From Coleophoma eucalyptorum (lineage: Eukaryota > Ascomycota > Leotiomycetes > Helotiales > Dermateaceae), in contig JALRME010000015.1 of NCBI GenBank assembly GCA_026120035.1, positions 124,001 through 188,000 of the forward strand: a stretch of 64,000 nt of DNA. The letters run 5' to 3'. Numbering within the stretch: position 1 is the stretch's first letter; the number at the start of each line of letters is the position of its first letter. The notes under the pieces were generated by a model. It was not told the DNA's origin, did no database searches, and saw only the letters and a program-made list of their open reading frames with translations. The position numbers were made by a program, and so were the translations under genes. Below, piece by piece: positions 34,803 through 47,491 of the stretch.

Positions 34803-37209
34803 TCACTGAAAGCGAGCATCTCTTTCCACAGCAAGAAAAGCCAGACTCCAAAGCTGCACTACATCACTCTCTGTGGGACTCTGACCCGGTGGGGGCGGCA
34901 GTGCGCCCAAGTCCTCAAACACAAACTCATCGGCATCCGAATCATAGATCCAGCTCCAAACCTCCGTACTCAGATGCTCGCTGTTAGCTTCGATACTGTC
35001 CCACAGGCCGTTGTATGCATTCTTGACATTCTCATAAACGGACGTTATCCCGCAGAAGGCCGGAGTGGCTGGCCCATCGGCCTCGGGGATGCAGCGCGAG
35101 AGTTGGTTCTGCAGCCCAGATGCCATCATAGCAAGTTGCCAGCTCCAGACCACCGTGCCGTGATAAGCGCTAGTGGTCCAGTTCGCAGCGTAGATCTCTT
35201 CCTCGCCGAAGGCTGGGTTCGCGACTAGCATGCCGACATCCGTCATTAGGCCTGCAGGGAATCGCCGCCGGATGCTGTCGGCGGTCGTGTTTAGGAAGGA
35301 TGTGAGCTGGTCTTCGTTGGTGGTGTTTAGCATGAATAGCCGAAAGCAGGTGTCTGTGTTCATGACGGCCACTTGAGAAAGGTTGTTGTTCCCATCTAGT
35401 GCTAACGCGTAGAAGGTTATGTTGCCATCGATTGATGAGTTTTGTGGCGGAAGAGAGGTAAGCTGACTGTTATACTTTGGTGCCAATGTGGCGTATCTTG
35501 TCACACGGTCTTGCGCGGTAGATTGCGGGAGAGTGATCTCAAAGAATGGCAGTGTGAGATCCTCCCATGTTTTGGCGTAGCTGCTGAGCGTCGAGGCGTT
35601 GTATGGGAGGATTCCGGCGGTAGAAAGAGCTGCGATGCTGTTCAGGGCTGCGGGTACCAGAGCACTGTTCACGTCGAAAGGAATCCGTCCACCGCCAATA
35701 CCGTAGGTGCTGTCACGCCATTCACCAACGATTTGACCGTCTTTGAGATGTATCAAGTTTTCCACTGATTGATTACCTGGCGTAGTGAAAGGTTGTGCAA
35801 GAGTTATTATTTTATTAGCATTGATTTTGGCCAAGTCGAGATATGTAAGATTGGAGTTCGAGGGAAAGAAAGAAGCCGTGGTGCTATCCTTTGTTAGTGA
35901 CCATTCAGTAATATGGCTTGTTTAAAATACCTCAGAAATGAATCTGCCCTTGAGGATCCTGTTGTACTCTGTAAGAAGTATTTTTCCATAAGTACCGGTA
36001 AATAATAGTCTGAATCAATCTACAAGTTGTTAGAGCATGAATAAATATACCATAGGAAGTTCTTGCCATCTTATAGTCGCAGCTTGGTGCAGTACTAATA
36101 ATGTTCTCCTGTAAGTTTAACCAGGTAGCATAGTCCCTGTCTGTAATTAGCGAGGCCATTTTCATCATATATTTCCAACAGCGTACCCAATCGTCTCTTC
36201 ATGACAAACTGATCCATCAGTACGGTTTATTCTCTCAAGTACAGCGGCTATGACAGCTTCTACTGCGCCACCTTCACCCTGACTTAGTACGGGCTGTAAT
36301 AACAAGGCAGCAATCATTGAATCACGGCCAAAGTAAGTCAGGAACCGCCATGCTCCGGCCGTTAACTTTGTAGTGTAAGAAAGGAAAGATAGTGATTCTG
36401 TCTGATCCGGAGACTGTGTGACGAGGTTTTGAGAGTCTGTTTTCAGAACGGCTGTCGAATTTAATTGTTCGAGTTGCGGATAGTTGAAGGAAGCATTGAA
36501 TGTATAAGTGCCAGCTTGAAAAATGAGAGTCGTATTGTCAATTTTAACTTCACTATCGGTACTCGTAAATGAAACCGTTGTCGTTGTAATGTTATCCAAC
36601 CACAGCCGGCTAATTTCAACACCATCGTCAATCTGCGAGAACTGCAGAGCGCTCTGGATTTGCGAATGGAGCAAGCTTGGTCCCTCGGTGAAGTCTCTAA
36701 CGGTTCGTATACTGCCCAGGATAGCTATGGGGAGAATGGCCGAATTGTTTAGTTGAAGCTGTGCGCTGATGCCAACTATAGCGTTATCTCCGGGTTGGTA
36801 AATCGGTTTGAGTGGAAAGTTGCTGGTTGCATTCAATAGCTTAATTCCAAGAGTTCCGTTGATCCCATTTTCTGGGGCGAAATACGTGACCACGCCACTA
36901 TTACCAGCAGGCCACGCAACAATAATCCTGGGACCAATGATGGTGAGATCACTACCTGGCTGAGGACTCGTAACAACAACCTGAGTTGAAGAGTGGCAGT
37001 CTGAGTAGAAGTAGTTTTCATACGGAGGACTGCTAAGGTGAAGTGTGGTGGCTGCCGAAGCACATTCTGTCCCTGAGTTGGAAGCAATGGCTTCAGATGC
37101 ATACAAAAGGTGACCTTCCGTACAGCTGAGAAGAATTAATACTTCTGCATAGAGCGGGAGCTTATCAACTTACGAGTATATTGATGGCAAGTAACAGTCT
37201 CCTCCACAT
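34803..37209 (-). CDS. Secreted six-hairpin glycosidase-like protein
   Basis: Main exons are 37114 (or nearby)-36187, 36136-36067, 36019-35931 and 35883-34803, plus a first exon from the ATG at 37209; about 735 residues. WRFLTYFGRDSMIAALLLQP, HEETIGDYATWLNLQEN (after splicing), TYGIGGGRIPFDVNSALVPAAL and YHGTVVWSWQLAMM mark an (alpha/alpha)6 hairpin glycosidase related to glycogen-debranching-type enzymes. The N-terminal segment MWRRLLLAINIL is signal-like. Many N-glycosylation sites suggest secretion. The intron at 36020-36066 has a GC donor (gcaaga). The first intron cannot be closed with the obvious gtaagt donor without a frame clash, so the 5' end is uncertain. Substrate unknown. Confidence 0.75.
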
Positions 37210-38830
37210 CTTAAAGTCGGAGTGCCGGCTAGCACAGGGCAGAGGAAGTCGAGATCGTAGCAGGTATACTAATTTACACAAGTACAGAATAAGCTCAAGT
37301 CTTGTGATTTGCAGTGTGAAGCAAAACTAGAAGATATAAATGAACGTTTCTCAGTAATATCATGAATAGTGCTATCCCATTGAAATGCTCCAAAAATAGA
37401 AATGGATGTCTCATAGTACATAATAGATACGTCCAAAATAAACCGAACTACGCAGAGGCCATATGTATTGTAGCACCCTTGTTGAGTGCACGAATTGCTT
37501 CGAATTATCGCAAATGAGGGGTTTAAAGAAAGCCGATTCTTACCTTCGAGGCGGAGTAGAACGCATCACCGCACTGCAGCAAATCCCCCTGGCCAACAAC
37601 GAGAGCAACAAGTAGAAATCTAGAAAGGAACTTTCCGAATAGCCACATGTTGCCAAACACAAATATCCTGAACAAATGCTATTTGCAACAACGTTATTAA
37701 AACTATGTACAAGAGACGCTGAACTGAAAGTATAAGGAAAAGACGAACATCCTCGCCTTAGAGGTACAGATCTTACATACATATGCAATCGACGTCATGG
37801 GAGCGTTACATCTGAATGGCCAGGAAAGTCTCTTAGGATGCAAGAAAACCAAGGATTGACAATCATTTACGTTAATAATGTGTGCCTGGTTCGACAGTTT
37901 TTGGATTTCACGGGGGGGTAATGCGGGGAAAATAAGCACCAGAAGATGTCTAGAATTAGTCAGCAGGCCAGCTCGACTAGACTGACTCTCATTGCTAAAT
38001 CCAGGCAGAATTCAATAACGATGGAATTTATATGGAGAATTAGAATTTAGACCATAGATCGTATTGGGAAAATTATCACAAGAAATACGGATTGTCTTTC
38101 AACATACATACATGCCACCACCATCTAAGTCTGGCCTTTCTTGATTGCCTCTAGGAATCAGCACCGAGATGGGAAGAGGTTGTCAACAGCAATGAAAACC
38201 GTCGGCTAAATGGTACAAAGCAGAGCTTTTGGGGTACCTTCTACATCTTGACACTGGTCTGCCATGCGATGTGCTCTTTAGCGAGGAGAATGTACTATAA
38301 ACGCGCAAAATGGTAAGTTTTTCCCGCCAAGCAGTTACATTGCCACAATCTGCCAATTCTCGTCCACATTGGATGGCTCACAAGAGTATTGCACCAAGTA
38401 TAGCAGTCCAACACGGTAGGTGCAGGTAGCAGCTCAAACACCATTATTTAAGAGTATATCGATCAATTCGAAAGCTTTTCAATGCAGCTACAACCTCCAA
38501 GGCGCAACTTAGAGGTGGAAGGCCTAGGAAAAGAGTGAGGACTAGGTTTTGCTCCAGGATTTCCAGGCCATTTACATCCGTTAGAATAATTAGGCCATTC
38601 GAGGTGCGTTTACTAGAATGTTTGTCCAGCTGAAGTAATAATATCAGAAGTTGAGTCAAATCAATGTTAGTGCTTCTCTTGTCTTCCGCGTGAATGGTGA
38701 GCCAGCTAGCACCAATGCACTCATCAATGTAGCAGGTTGGTGAGGCAAAAGTACGATCAAAAATGACTTCAAAGACGAGTACGGCCTGCCTAGATATTCA
38801 TAGTAATTTATTAGTATATGAGGTCAAGAT
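37210..38830. other. Intergenic region
   Basis: 1.6 kb: promoter of the six-hairpin gene on the left and 3' flank of PNPO on the right. Open frames (37703-37939, 38444-38659) are short and featureless. No gene seen. Confidence 0.5.
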
Positions 38831-39600
38831 CTAGGGACTCACTCTCTCGATCTTCCACTCTTCTCCCTCCTTGCTATAGACAAACCGATCATGCAATCTA
38901 CTCTCTCTGCCCTGCCAGAACTCGATCATCTCAGGTACAATCCTCAACCCGCCCCAGAACTCCGGAATAGGTATCTTCTCCTGGCCCTCGAACTTCTTCT
39001 CAATATCCTTCACCTGCTGCTCCAACTCCTCGCGGCCATTCAACACCTTGCTCTGCTGACTAGCCCACGCACCAATCCGACTGCCCCGTATTCTCGTATC
39101 ATAGTAAACCTGGCTCTCGGCGCTGGTCAACCTCTCCACTCTCCCCTCAACTCGAACCTGCCGCTCCAGCTCGCGCCACCAGAACGTCAGGCTGGCCCAG
39201 GGATTTGAAGCGACGTCGGCAGCCTTCTTGCTGGTGCCAAAGTTCGAGTAGATGACAAAGCCCTTGGTGTCGAGTTCCTTGAGGTACACCATACGCGCGC
39301 TCACGCGGCCAGAGGGCAGCGAGGCCGTCGAGAGGCAGACGGTTTCGGGCTGGTGCACGCCGTTGTGCTGTGCGTGTGAGAACCAGCTGTGGAATTGCGT
39401 GAGGGGGTTGAAATCGAGTTGCTCGCGCTCCAGTGAGCCTTTGGTGTATTGGTCCGCTTGGGAATTTGTCTTGTCGTTCGCGGGCGCGACTGTGTTGCTG
39501 TTGGTTAGCTGGTCCACGAGAGGGAAGTGGGGTGATGGATGGTGGGGTTGAAGAACGTACAGATCAGTTTAGAAGTGTCTTGTGGAGGATGTAGTGCCAT
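38831..39600 (-). CDS. Pyridoxamine 5'-phosphate oxidase
   Basis: Two exons (39600-39561, 39489-38831), 232 residues. The junction gives KLIFAPANDKT; a ctaac branch site 16-20 bases before the acceptor supports this choice over a nearer AG. LPSGRVSARMVYLKELDTKGFVIYSN and SRIGAWASQQSKVL are FMN- and PLP-binding blocks, and the protein ends with the family's terminal RVSP. It oxidises pyridoxine or pyridoxamine phosphate to PLP with FMN and oxygen (yeast Pdx3). Cytosolic homodimer. Complete and normal in length. Confidence 0.93.
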
Positions 39601-40368
39601 TCTGAGGATTGGTGTGCGAAGTAATCGCATGGAGTATTGCGAATTAATTGAGAGTTGTACTTTGGGTTGAAGGAGGGATATGGTGAGCTTGGAATGGGTT
39701 GATTCTAGAAAATAAATCAGTCGAGTCACAATTGAAGCGATGACGCTCTTGATTTGGTTCCTGGCGAGGACCCGCTTTTGTTTTAGGTGGCCGTGCATGA
39801 CTGTCGAAAGTCTGACAGGAGTACACATGAACCGATGCACACTTACGTCCAAAGTTACTTTTGATACTGTGTATGTTATCAAATTATCTCACCCTGAATT
39901 CAATAAAAGTTATATTTCATCAGTGCTTTTAGAAAATTTTGGTTTTCTTCCTAAGACACGAACTTATATACCATTATCACACGTTTTGGAAACGCTTATT
40001 AAAAAAATCGTCTTTGAACGATCACAATTAACAACTATTGTTAGGCTGCGGCATATGGTAGTTGTAATTCCAACGCAAAATGTTTCTGGGTTGAGAAGTT
40101 TAAGTCGGACAAGTTTTGAGCCAGTACATATTTAAGTCAGTTATATCTTTTGTGATCCAAGCTACCAAACAGTTTGGTTTAGTGTAATACTCTCATTGAA
40201 TACTCAGAACTAAATTGTCCCCTTCAGACGCGCTATTATTGCCGGCGTTGCGTATTTCCAAGGTGAATGCACGATATGTATGGAAGAGCGTAGACGTAGT
40301 TGACAAGATAAATTAGCGCAAAAGGTATTAAGATCTAATATACAGGGCAAGCATTATATATTCTTCGC
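39601..40368. other. Intergenic, AT-rich
   Basis: A plus-strand open frame ending at 40135 has an AT-driven composition and no ATG near its best part; it may be chance. Otherwise nothing seen. Confidence 0.45.
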
Positions 40369-41353
40369 CTACTTCATGAACCCAGCCTTTCCGTCACCGT
40401 CTGAATCGACCTTGGGGTTGATCTTATCCATCAAGCTAGCCTTCTTGTGTGTGTCAGTGGTGTCATTATGGACACCGTTGTGAGTGCCAGTGGTGATGTT
40501 GTGGTCTCCAGTGGCGTCGTTGTGATGATGTCCATTGGCACCATTAACGCCGTTGTGGTGGTGGTGTCCTTCATTCTCGGTCAAGCTGGTGGTACCCTTG
40601 GCGCCGTGGCCACCGAGAGTGCTGCCAACGGTGCGTGGCTCGCCGCCGAAAGAGTCAACACGCTCCTCACGGCCCCCTAGAGATCCTCCCTTGTGCTTGA
40701 ACTCGTCCATTGTCACCGCTGGAAGGGCCGATGCAGTGTGGTGCTTCGCCTCGTTGTGGTGTACTTCGTGCACAGGAACTGTAGTGTGAACGACGGATGG
40801 TTGGATGGTCTCTTTTTGGACAACTGGCTGGATAGTCTATTTTAAAAAGTCAATTGTGTGCCTGGAGAAAGTATTTGAAGTGAATTTACCTCGTGGACGT
40901 GGTGGTGAACATGCTCGCCTCCCATGGTAGGTGCCGCAGAGGAAGTATGCTGGGTCTCGCCAACTTCGCGAGTGTTCTTGAATTGAGCTGCCTCTGCCTC
41001 GAGGCGTTGCTTTACGTGGGAATCATTCCCGTGGTTGATTTCCCTGTGCTCAACACCGGCCATGTTGTGCGTGTGTTGCTCTGGTAGAGTTTCCGTGTGC
41101 TTAATTGGTTGCACTGAAGTGTGGTGGTGGTCTTGGTGAACCTCTCGGTCCACGGCTGTGGTGACATTCTCGTGGTGAGTCTTTGTTACGTGCTCATTTT
41201 GGACGGCTGGGTTGACGGTCTGCAAGAACAAGAATCAGTATGAGGAGTTAACGATGTTGACGATAAAGTTGGTGGGCCTACCTCGTGAACAGTGGTATCA
41301 TGCTTTCCATCCTTGGAGAGGAAAGAGGTAACGGCGGCCTTGGCTTTTTCCAT
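40369..41353 (-). CDS. Histidine-rich hydrophilic repeat protein ('allergen'-type)
   Basis: Three exons (41353-41282, 41219-40890, 40836-40369), 289 residues. No signal peptide or membrane segment. Exon 1 (MEKAKAAVTSFLSKDGKHDTT) precedes a His-rich body with repeats of the form VHET-x-P-V-x-Q-x-E. Exon 2 starts TVNPAVQNEH and exon 3 TIQPVVQKET, each right after a phase-0 intron, so the repeat looks exon-based. The C-terminus is Gly/His/Asn-rich and ends NPKVDSDGDGKAGFMK. Ascomycete relatives are usually annotated only as 'allergen' and are often stress-induced; the composition is hydrophilin-like. Residues 29-73 share an ungapped module with the divergent neighbour at 43731. Confidence 0.8.
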
Positions 41354-43730
41354 TTTGATTGATTTGTGTGGAGGGTTTCTGGTGAAATTCTACTGAGTTG
41401 TATTGGAGATGTGTGTGGATGACTATAGATGATGATGAGTATTAAAAATTACGTTTATTCTTGAGATGGAGTTTATATATACCTGCCTTACTTACTTACA
41501 TTTTGACCGTGACGTACCTTGTAAACAATGCCCCTCGTGCGGGGAGCTCGAGTAGTCAACCACACTACATCATTATCTATGACGAACCGCTTAAGGAAAG
41601 GTTATGCTAACCTCTAGCATGCATACGTGTACGCAAACCGTCTAGAACAATAGGTGTTGTAGATAGATAAGCCCACAGACGATCAGTTGACCATGATATT
41701 TGACTGATGACAAGCAAGCGGCTGTGTCCCCGAACTCTCGTCTACTGGTGCATTCCCACTACCACTAACACATTCAGCATCGCGCCCCAAGAACAGTGTT
41801 ATATCTTAATGGGGGAAATTAAATTGACCTGCGGCTTCTGAAGTAATATGTTCGGGGTAAGAAATGGCAAAGCATCACACGTCACAGCAGAGGAGCAACC
41901 CAGAACTCTCGCTTATGATTGACCATTTCCCTATGTTTACAAGATTAATTCTCCTTTAAACATAGTTCGTTATTCAGAGTATGGGAAATAATGCCAGCAT
42001 GCATAATTCGGAAACTCCGATGGTAAAGACATGCGGTTTGGGCTAAAGATCTCCTCGCCGTCCAAGAAACCTAGACTGAGCCACCCAGCCGATGCTTAAG
42101 GCATCGGGCATGGAGGGCCTGGATGCGTCGCTTGTTACAAAATCTATGACATGGCCAATCTTTCTCTTCCCATCAAGCGAGCACTGCGAAGTCAATGACT
42201 TTTGCCTTACTACTTTCGTTTGCCTCCAAGATCTGCAAGCTTAAGCTTCTCGTTATGGTGACAGGGTTATCGTCTGTACTTGGGTCGCTCAACTCGCCCT
42301 TTACTCCACATACCGGTCACTCGGTTTAGCCATCAAGGATCTCTGGTCTTGAATCCCTCCCCTCCCGCCGCATGAAGATAGCAGCCGCTACGGAGGTCGG
42401 TAGCCTGGGAGTAGTCCCTGGAGTCTTACCTTCCGAGAAAAAGGGCTTATCATTTTGCCACGGGCTTAAGACACAAGCTATGGATTCTGACCTATCCAGA
42501 GCCAGCTGCGTGCTTGCATCATTTTTTTCTTCTTCTGACAAACCTTTCCAGTGTTTTGCGTGTGCATGGCTTAAAGTGCGGGATGATGAGATGGAATGAT
42601 GTGCTGTCGCGAACTTATGTTATGCGTTCCCACGTTATGGTTGGGGATCTGAATCGGCCCCTCGCTAATCGCCACCTCTGCAAAGTACGTAGTCTTGTTG
42701 TCACCATCTGGCCTAGCGATCAGCATCAGACCAGGTACCATGGGAAAGGATGATGGTTAATCTTGGGGACAGCGAGGTCATATCCCCGCTTTCGCGGCGT
42801 CGCTTTTTCGGTCTCGCTTTTTCGTTTCGACAGGTATCACATCCGTAAGATAGTGAAATAAGTTCCGAAACATTCTGCTACAGATGACGCCCTCGATAAG
42901 CCGTGAGAGTCGATAAACCGATTGATGTTGCATTGAATAGCATCATTTGGGGGAATTACATATTCTTTACCTTGGCATCTTTCCCAGACACGGCAGCGCA
43001 TTCAAAGCACTGCATACTCCGTACACTGCACACTGCACGCATACTGCACGCATGATGCACTCTCCACACTGCACACACCGCACCCACCGCACCCTCTGCA
43101 CACACTGCACACTGCATATCCCACACATTATCCCATCCCATCCCATCCCATCCCTTCCCTCCCTCCCTTCCCTTCTCTTCCTCGACCCCCGACTCGCTCG
43201 GCTAATAGAGCTCAGCTAAATCAACCCAGTGTAGCGCCAGCCTTCAGCTGAACGGGCTGGTATTGGCTGTCATCTCCGAGATGGCACGCTATTGAGGCTG
43301 TCGAAAACACTATGCCGCTGCCATTCCCCATGCGGGACAGCTTCCTGAGCCTGGAGCCAATGTGATTGTGGCAGGGCTACCATTGTTATGGGCTATTGGA
43401 GTCGGCATGTCCAAAATAGCCATCGAGGCCCCCAATTAAGAACCCTTCTTTTCGTAGATTTTATTTGACGCGTCAAATTCCCAGTACCACTGATTTCCTA
43501 TACGGTCTGCAAATTTCTCGCTCTTTATTGTTGTAGCTGGAGTATTTTTCTGAGCGCACGATTTCTTCACGGGCAATAGAAAAGCTCCGCGAGTCGTTGG
43601 CGACTGGTAAACTCCCCTGCGCAGGTCCCGATTCCCTGGCTGCAGATCCCCCGCCTGCTGCTGCTGCATCCTTACTGCAAATCCCTCGTATACGTCAACC
43701 GCCCTCACGTCCGGGATCACCACTATCGCA
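41354..43730. promoter_or_regulatory. Divergent intergenic region between the two His-module genes
   Basis: 2.4 kb with no supportable gene; open frames at 42372-42753 and 42947-43219 are low-complexity or featureless. It must contain both promoters. The simple-sequence block at 43009-43190 lies about 540 bases upstream of the right-hand ATG. Confidence 0.5.
43009..43190. repeat. CACTGCA-type and TCCCA/TCCCT simple repeats
   Basis: 43009-43117 is built of imperfect CACTGCA/CACGCATACTG units. 43130-43155 has TCCCA repeated about five times, passing into a pyrimidine-only tract to about 43190. Typical microsatellite-like sequence with no coding value. Confidence 0.75.
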
Positions 43731-46328
43731 ATGAATTCTATCCGCAGCTTCTTCTCGCGGAAGTCTACCAACAGTGCATCACCATCGCCCTCATCACAAC
43801 CGCAATCCCAGCCGAGATCCAATTCGAGTTCGGCACCGAGTAAGGCCCGCAAGTTCAACACTCAATTGAAAGGAAACTCCTATGATTCTTCCATCGCCCT
43901 GGATCCGCCCGTCAAGGGATCTTATCCAGTCGCGGGAAATGGCCCCAATGTATATGAAGAAATCCAGCGATCGCGGGCAAGGAGAGACTCACGAAGCCAA
44001 TCTATCTCGACCGGTTATGCAGAGCCTCCTACCATACCACGATGGAGGGAAGACGTACTCGAACGGCCTCGAACTGCACCCCACAGCGGCCTACCGTCTG
44101 GACAATCCAACCAGACAGTGGATCGAACCCTGTCGGGCTTTGCTGCACTATCACCTCCGTCGTTTCTAGAGCACAGAGCGAAGCAAAAATCCAAACGATT
44201 CTCGACCATGAGTATGAATGATGTGCAGCAGTCGGTCGTGGAAGAAGTGCAAACCTATCAACCCAAGAGAGGGTTGTCCCAAGACAATACACCAGAATTC
44301 AAGGCTCCTCCGCCTTTACAAAGTTCCCACAATCGAACCGATTCCTCAACTACTCGAGCATCGCATGTCGACTTGTTGGACGCTTACAAGAGTTTGGTTG
44401 GGACTCCCGAGATCTCCAAGTCAGCCGTGAAGGCGTCAGGCGTCCGCAATTATGGGGAAGACGTAGCGGATAGAAACATTGTGGAGAATAGGGGAGGCGA
44501 TGCATTTGATCTTTCCTTGCCCCAGCATAGTTACGTGAAAACCGTCTACTCATCATCGACTCCGTCTGGACGAGCCAATCTAAAGCATAGCCGCTTCGGA
44601 TCAACCTTCGAGGGCGTGCAAGAGGATGATGACGACACGACACTTGAGCCACAGGAATTCCAAAATCGGACTTCTTCTCTGGGCCGTCAAACTCAATCAT
44701 CTCGTCAACCATTCTCATCATCGTCCGATGCCTCTGCTTCTGGATCTAGAATAGCCCATGGCTTCCCTCCTCGTGTTGACTCAGCCCATCAGCGGCCACG
44801 AGGACGTGATGATGCTGCTCGAGTTCATAATCGACAGAGCCGCACAATTTCTCCGGACCTTTATGACGATACCCCTTCCATCAAGAGCTATCGTCGTCAG
44901 TCTGTAATCTATTCATCAGTCTCTCACGCCGACGCTCCTGTCCATGAACGAGCACATTCTCTCACAAGAGAATCTATCCCACCTCGTCAATCATCCAAGA
45001 GACATAGTTTAATATCGGTGCATAGTAGACAAGCCACTCTCGACGGCCCCTCTAGCACTGCAGTAAATTATAGCCGACGTGCTCCCTTAACGTCCAGTCC
45101 CGTCGCCAACGAATCTCGCACTCGACCGCGAACATCTTCAGTTGAGCCCAGTGAGGCCACCGCGCAATTCAGATCGAGAGCTAGATCTACCAGCAACTCT
45201 GGTATTACTGGTAGGAGATCATCCAGATACTCCACCGAATCAAGATATTCTGTAGAGTCGAGAGATTTCTACGATCTCGAATCCAGACGGTCACCGCCTC
45301 CAGTATCATCGGTATACAATAACAAGAAAATGGCTACAGAAGCGAGAGACTTATACGATCCATCAACTAGACGAGCGGCTCCACCTATCTCGATGAAAAA
45401 CCATGGAAGGAACGGGATTATGGACCTGACTAGTACCGTTGAGACGGATGTCACAACCAGACAAGCACCTGGTACCTATCTCCCACTTGCTAAATTTGGC
45501 ACCAATTGGCCACTTTCGTTGGACTAACTCGACCGAAAAGCAGTCACTCATGAACACATCACTCCAAGAGTTCATCACCTTCGGGATGAGACAATTACTC
45601 GAGAAACACATACCCATGATGTATTTCACCGGATTCTCCCCGTGATCGAGACTGAGGTGCTTCCTACAAAGCACTATATCCAAACATCCGATGGAAAGCT
45701 CGTTGAGATACCCGCAGATCAAATTCCAGGGCGTACCTCTACACCAAGTTTTCAAATCGTACCTACCAAAAGACACAGCACTTATGGCGAATCATCTCTT
45801 CCGGGCGGCTCGGTGGTTCATATTGGCCACCAATTATCTAGATTTGCTAGTCCAGTGCTCTCAAGCAAGAGATTTAGCATGACCAGAGACGGCGTACCAA
45901 AGACCGAGTCAGTGTGGAGGCACGCACCTGAGTTAGAGACCGGCGGGAGAGCGGCCGGGCAGACTATCCCTATGCACCTTAATCTCGCCAATATCAGTGA
46001 TGATAGTGACAGCAGTGACCTGGCCTACACCACCATAAAGACTCCTCCCAGATCGGAATTGACTCCGCTTTTCCGAGATGGTGGCTACGGAAAGGGTAGT
46101 AAGCTACCTGGCCTTACTGAAACTGCTCCAGCAGCTATGCGTAATTCATTTCATAAGGAGCTACGTACCTTGGATTTGACAACCAGTGACAGCGAGGACG
46201 CCGCACTGGAAACTTTGAAAAGAAGGAAGGAAGCAAAGATGCGCCTAAGTAAGGCGTTTGATGAGGGAGGTATAGAGGCAGTAGAGCGAAACCTGCGCGA
46301 ACTTCGGGAGCTCAGGAGTGTGGAATGA
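43731..46328 (+). CDS. Large Ser/Arg-rich protein with C-terminal His-rich module
   Basis: Two exons (43731-45471, 45541-46328), 842 residues. Exon 1 is low-complexity, basic and Ser-rich, probably disordered (MNSIRSFFSRKSTNSASPSP start; several RxxS sites). The intron has a ggactaactc branch site; splicing joins TTRQAP to AVTHEHITPRVHH. The region from residue 581 (HTHDVFHRILPVIETEVLPTKHY) is the conserved part, common in ascomycete hypothetical proteins. The C-terminus (LKRRKEAKMRLSKAFDEGG, then RNLRELRELRSVE) looks helical, possibly coiled coil. No enzyme motif, signal peptide or membrane segment. Function unknown; a cortical or scaffold role would be speculation. Confidence 0.82.
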
Positions 46329-47491
46329 TTTGAGCGTATATGCATAAGTCTTTTGCGAATATCTTTGCAGCGTAGGTGTAGGAGTCAGATCGGTTATGCG
46401 GCTTTCATGAATTTGACATAATCTTTATTTCCTTTGTCATCTTGAAGCAACTACATACTATGAGCAATTAAAAATTAATGTAGAGTCTCTAATTAAGATT
46501 TAAGGTTTGCCTCTTAACTTGTCCTCTAGTATTGAGTAAAGTTGGCTTGGTCGCTTAAAAGCCAAATAATGCTGTACTCGCTCTTACTTTAAAAAAGGTT
46601 ACTAGATTCAGTCTTGTAGCTTCTCTAGTTACTCGAACTGTAGCAAAAGAGAAAATCGCAAGCTAATCTTCTTTCTCTGTGGAAAATAACTACCACACTC
46701 TCTCGCCTTACGCCTCCAGTTTTGTACTTTGGACTTTTCTCTTCGCACCTCTATTTTCATAGCATTAGCTTGTATCTGATCTTCTTTTTACCTACCCTCC
46801 CACAAGGAATCATACCTCTTAAGCTTTCTCGTGCTATATCTGCAGACAGAAGAAGAAAACGAGGTAAGCCTGCTCCTATTTATATCTGCATTCCATCTTC
46901 GCTTTCTTTTTAGCATCCGCTTGCAACTTACCTATCCTTCTTCACTCTAGCTGTTTCAATACAGTAATTAATTTCATTTTCTTGCCTACTACACCTTACC
47001 TTCAGATGCATCAATACTCTGCCTAAAGTTCCCTTCCAACCTTCTCCTTATTTCCCTCGTGCACGCAACCTCGTCTTTTACACCACTCCTTAGTATTCTT
47101 GCCTTGTCGCTCAAGCTGTGTGTGGACTATAGAAATCTTATACACCGCAGGCTTATTATCATCCGCAGTGCGCCGGTTGCCTTTACCACCAAATCTTCCC
47201 TAAACACACAAGGTGCACTACTACCTTTGCTCTTTCAACCTTTTCTTCACTCTCAACCAATGTTTTCATGACTGTCTCTTGCTGACAATTACAAGGATTC
47301 ATGCAATATATCCTTAAACTGCAGCCCCCAAACGCCAAGCATAACGTCGTATTCTCTTGGTGACTTGAAGGCAAGCTCACTTTCGAAACACGCAAAGTAC
47401 AATTATAATTACTAACCAGGGGCGCCATAGATATTCTTCAACAATTGATATCTTTCTAGCTTCGGCACTTTCAACCTTGTTACCAGACAAG
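46329..47491. other. Pyrimidine-rich intergenic region
   Basis: 1.16 kb; 46690-47260 is strongly C/T-rich on the plus strand, typical of a fungal promoter and 5' leader. No gene seen. Confidence 0.5.

Noticed and set aside
39740..40135. Open frame in AT-rich DNA after PNPO, compared with 6.4 kb for a shared element
   Set aside because: No common sequence between the two AT-rich stretches on either strand, so no repeat family is supported.
43882..44721. Several out-of-frame open frames on both strands inside the large Ser/Arg-rich gene
   Set aside because: Shadows of a low-complexity coding exon; the main frame has the conserved C-terminal part.
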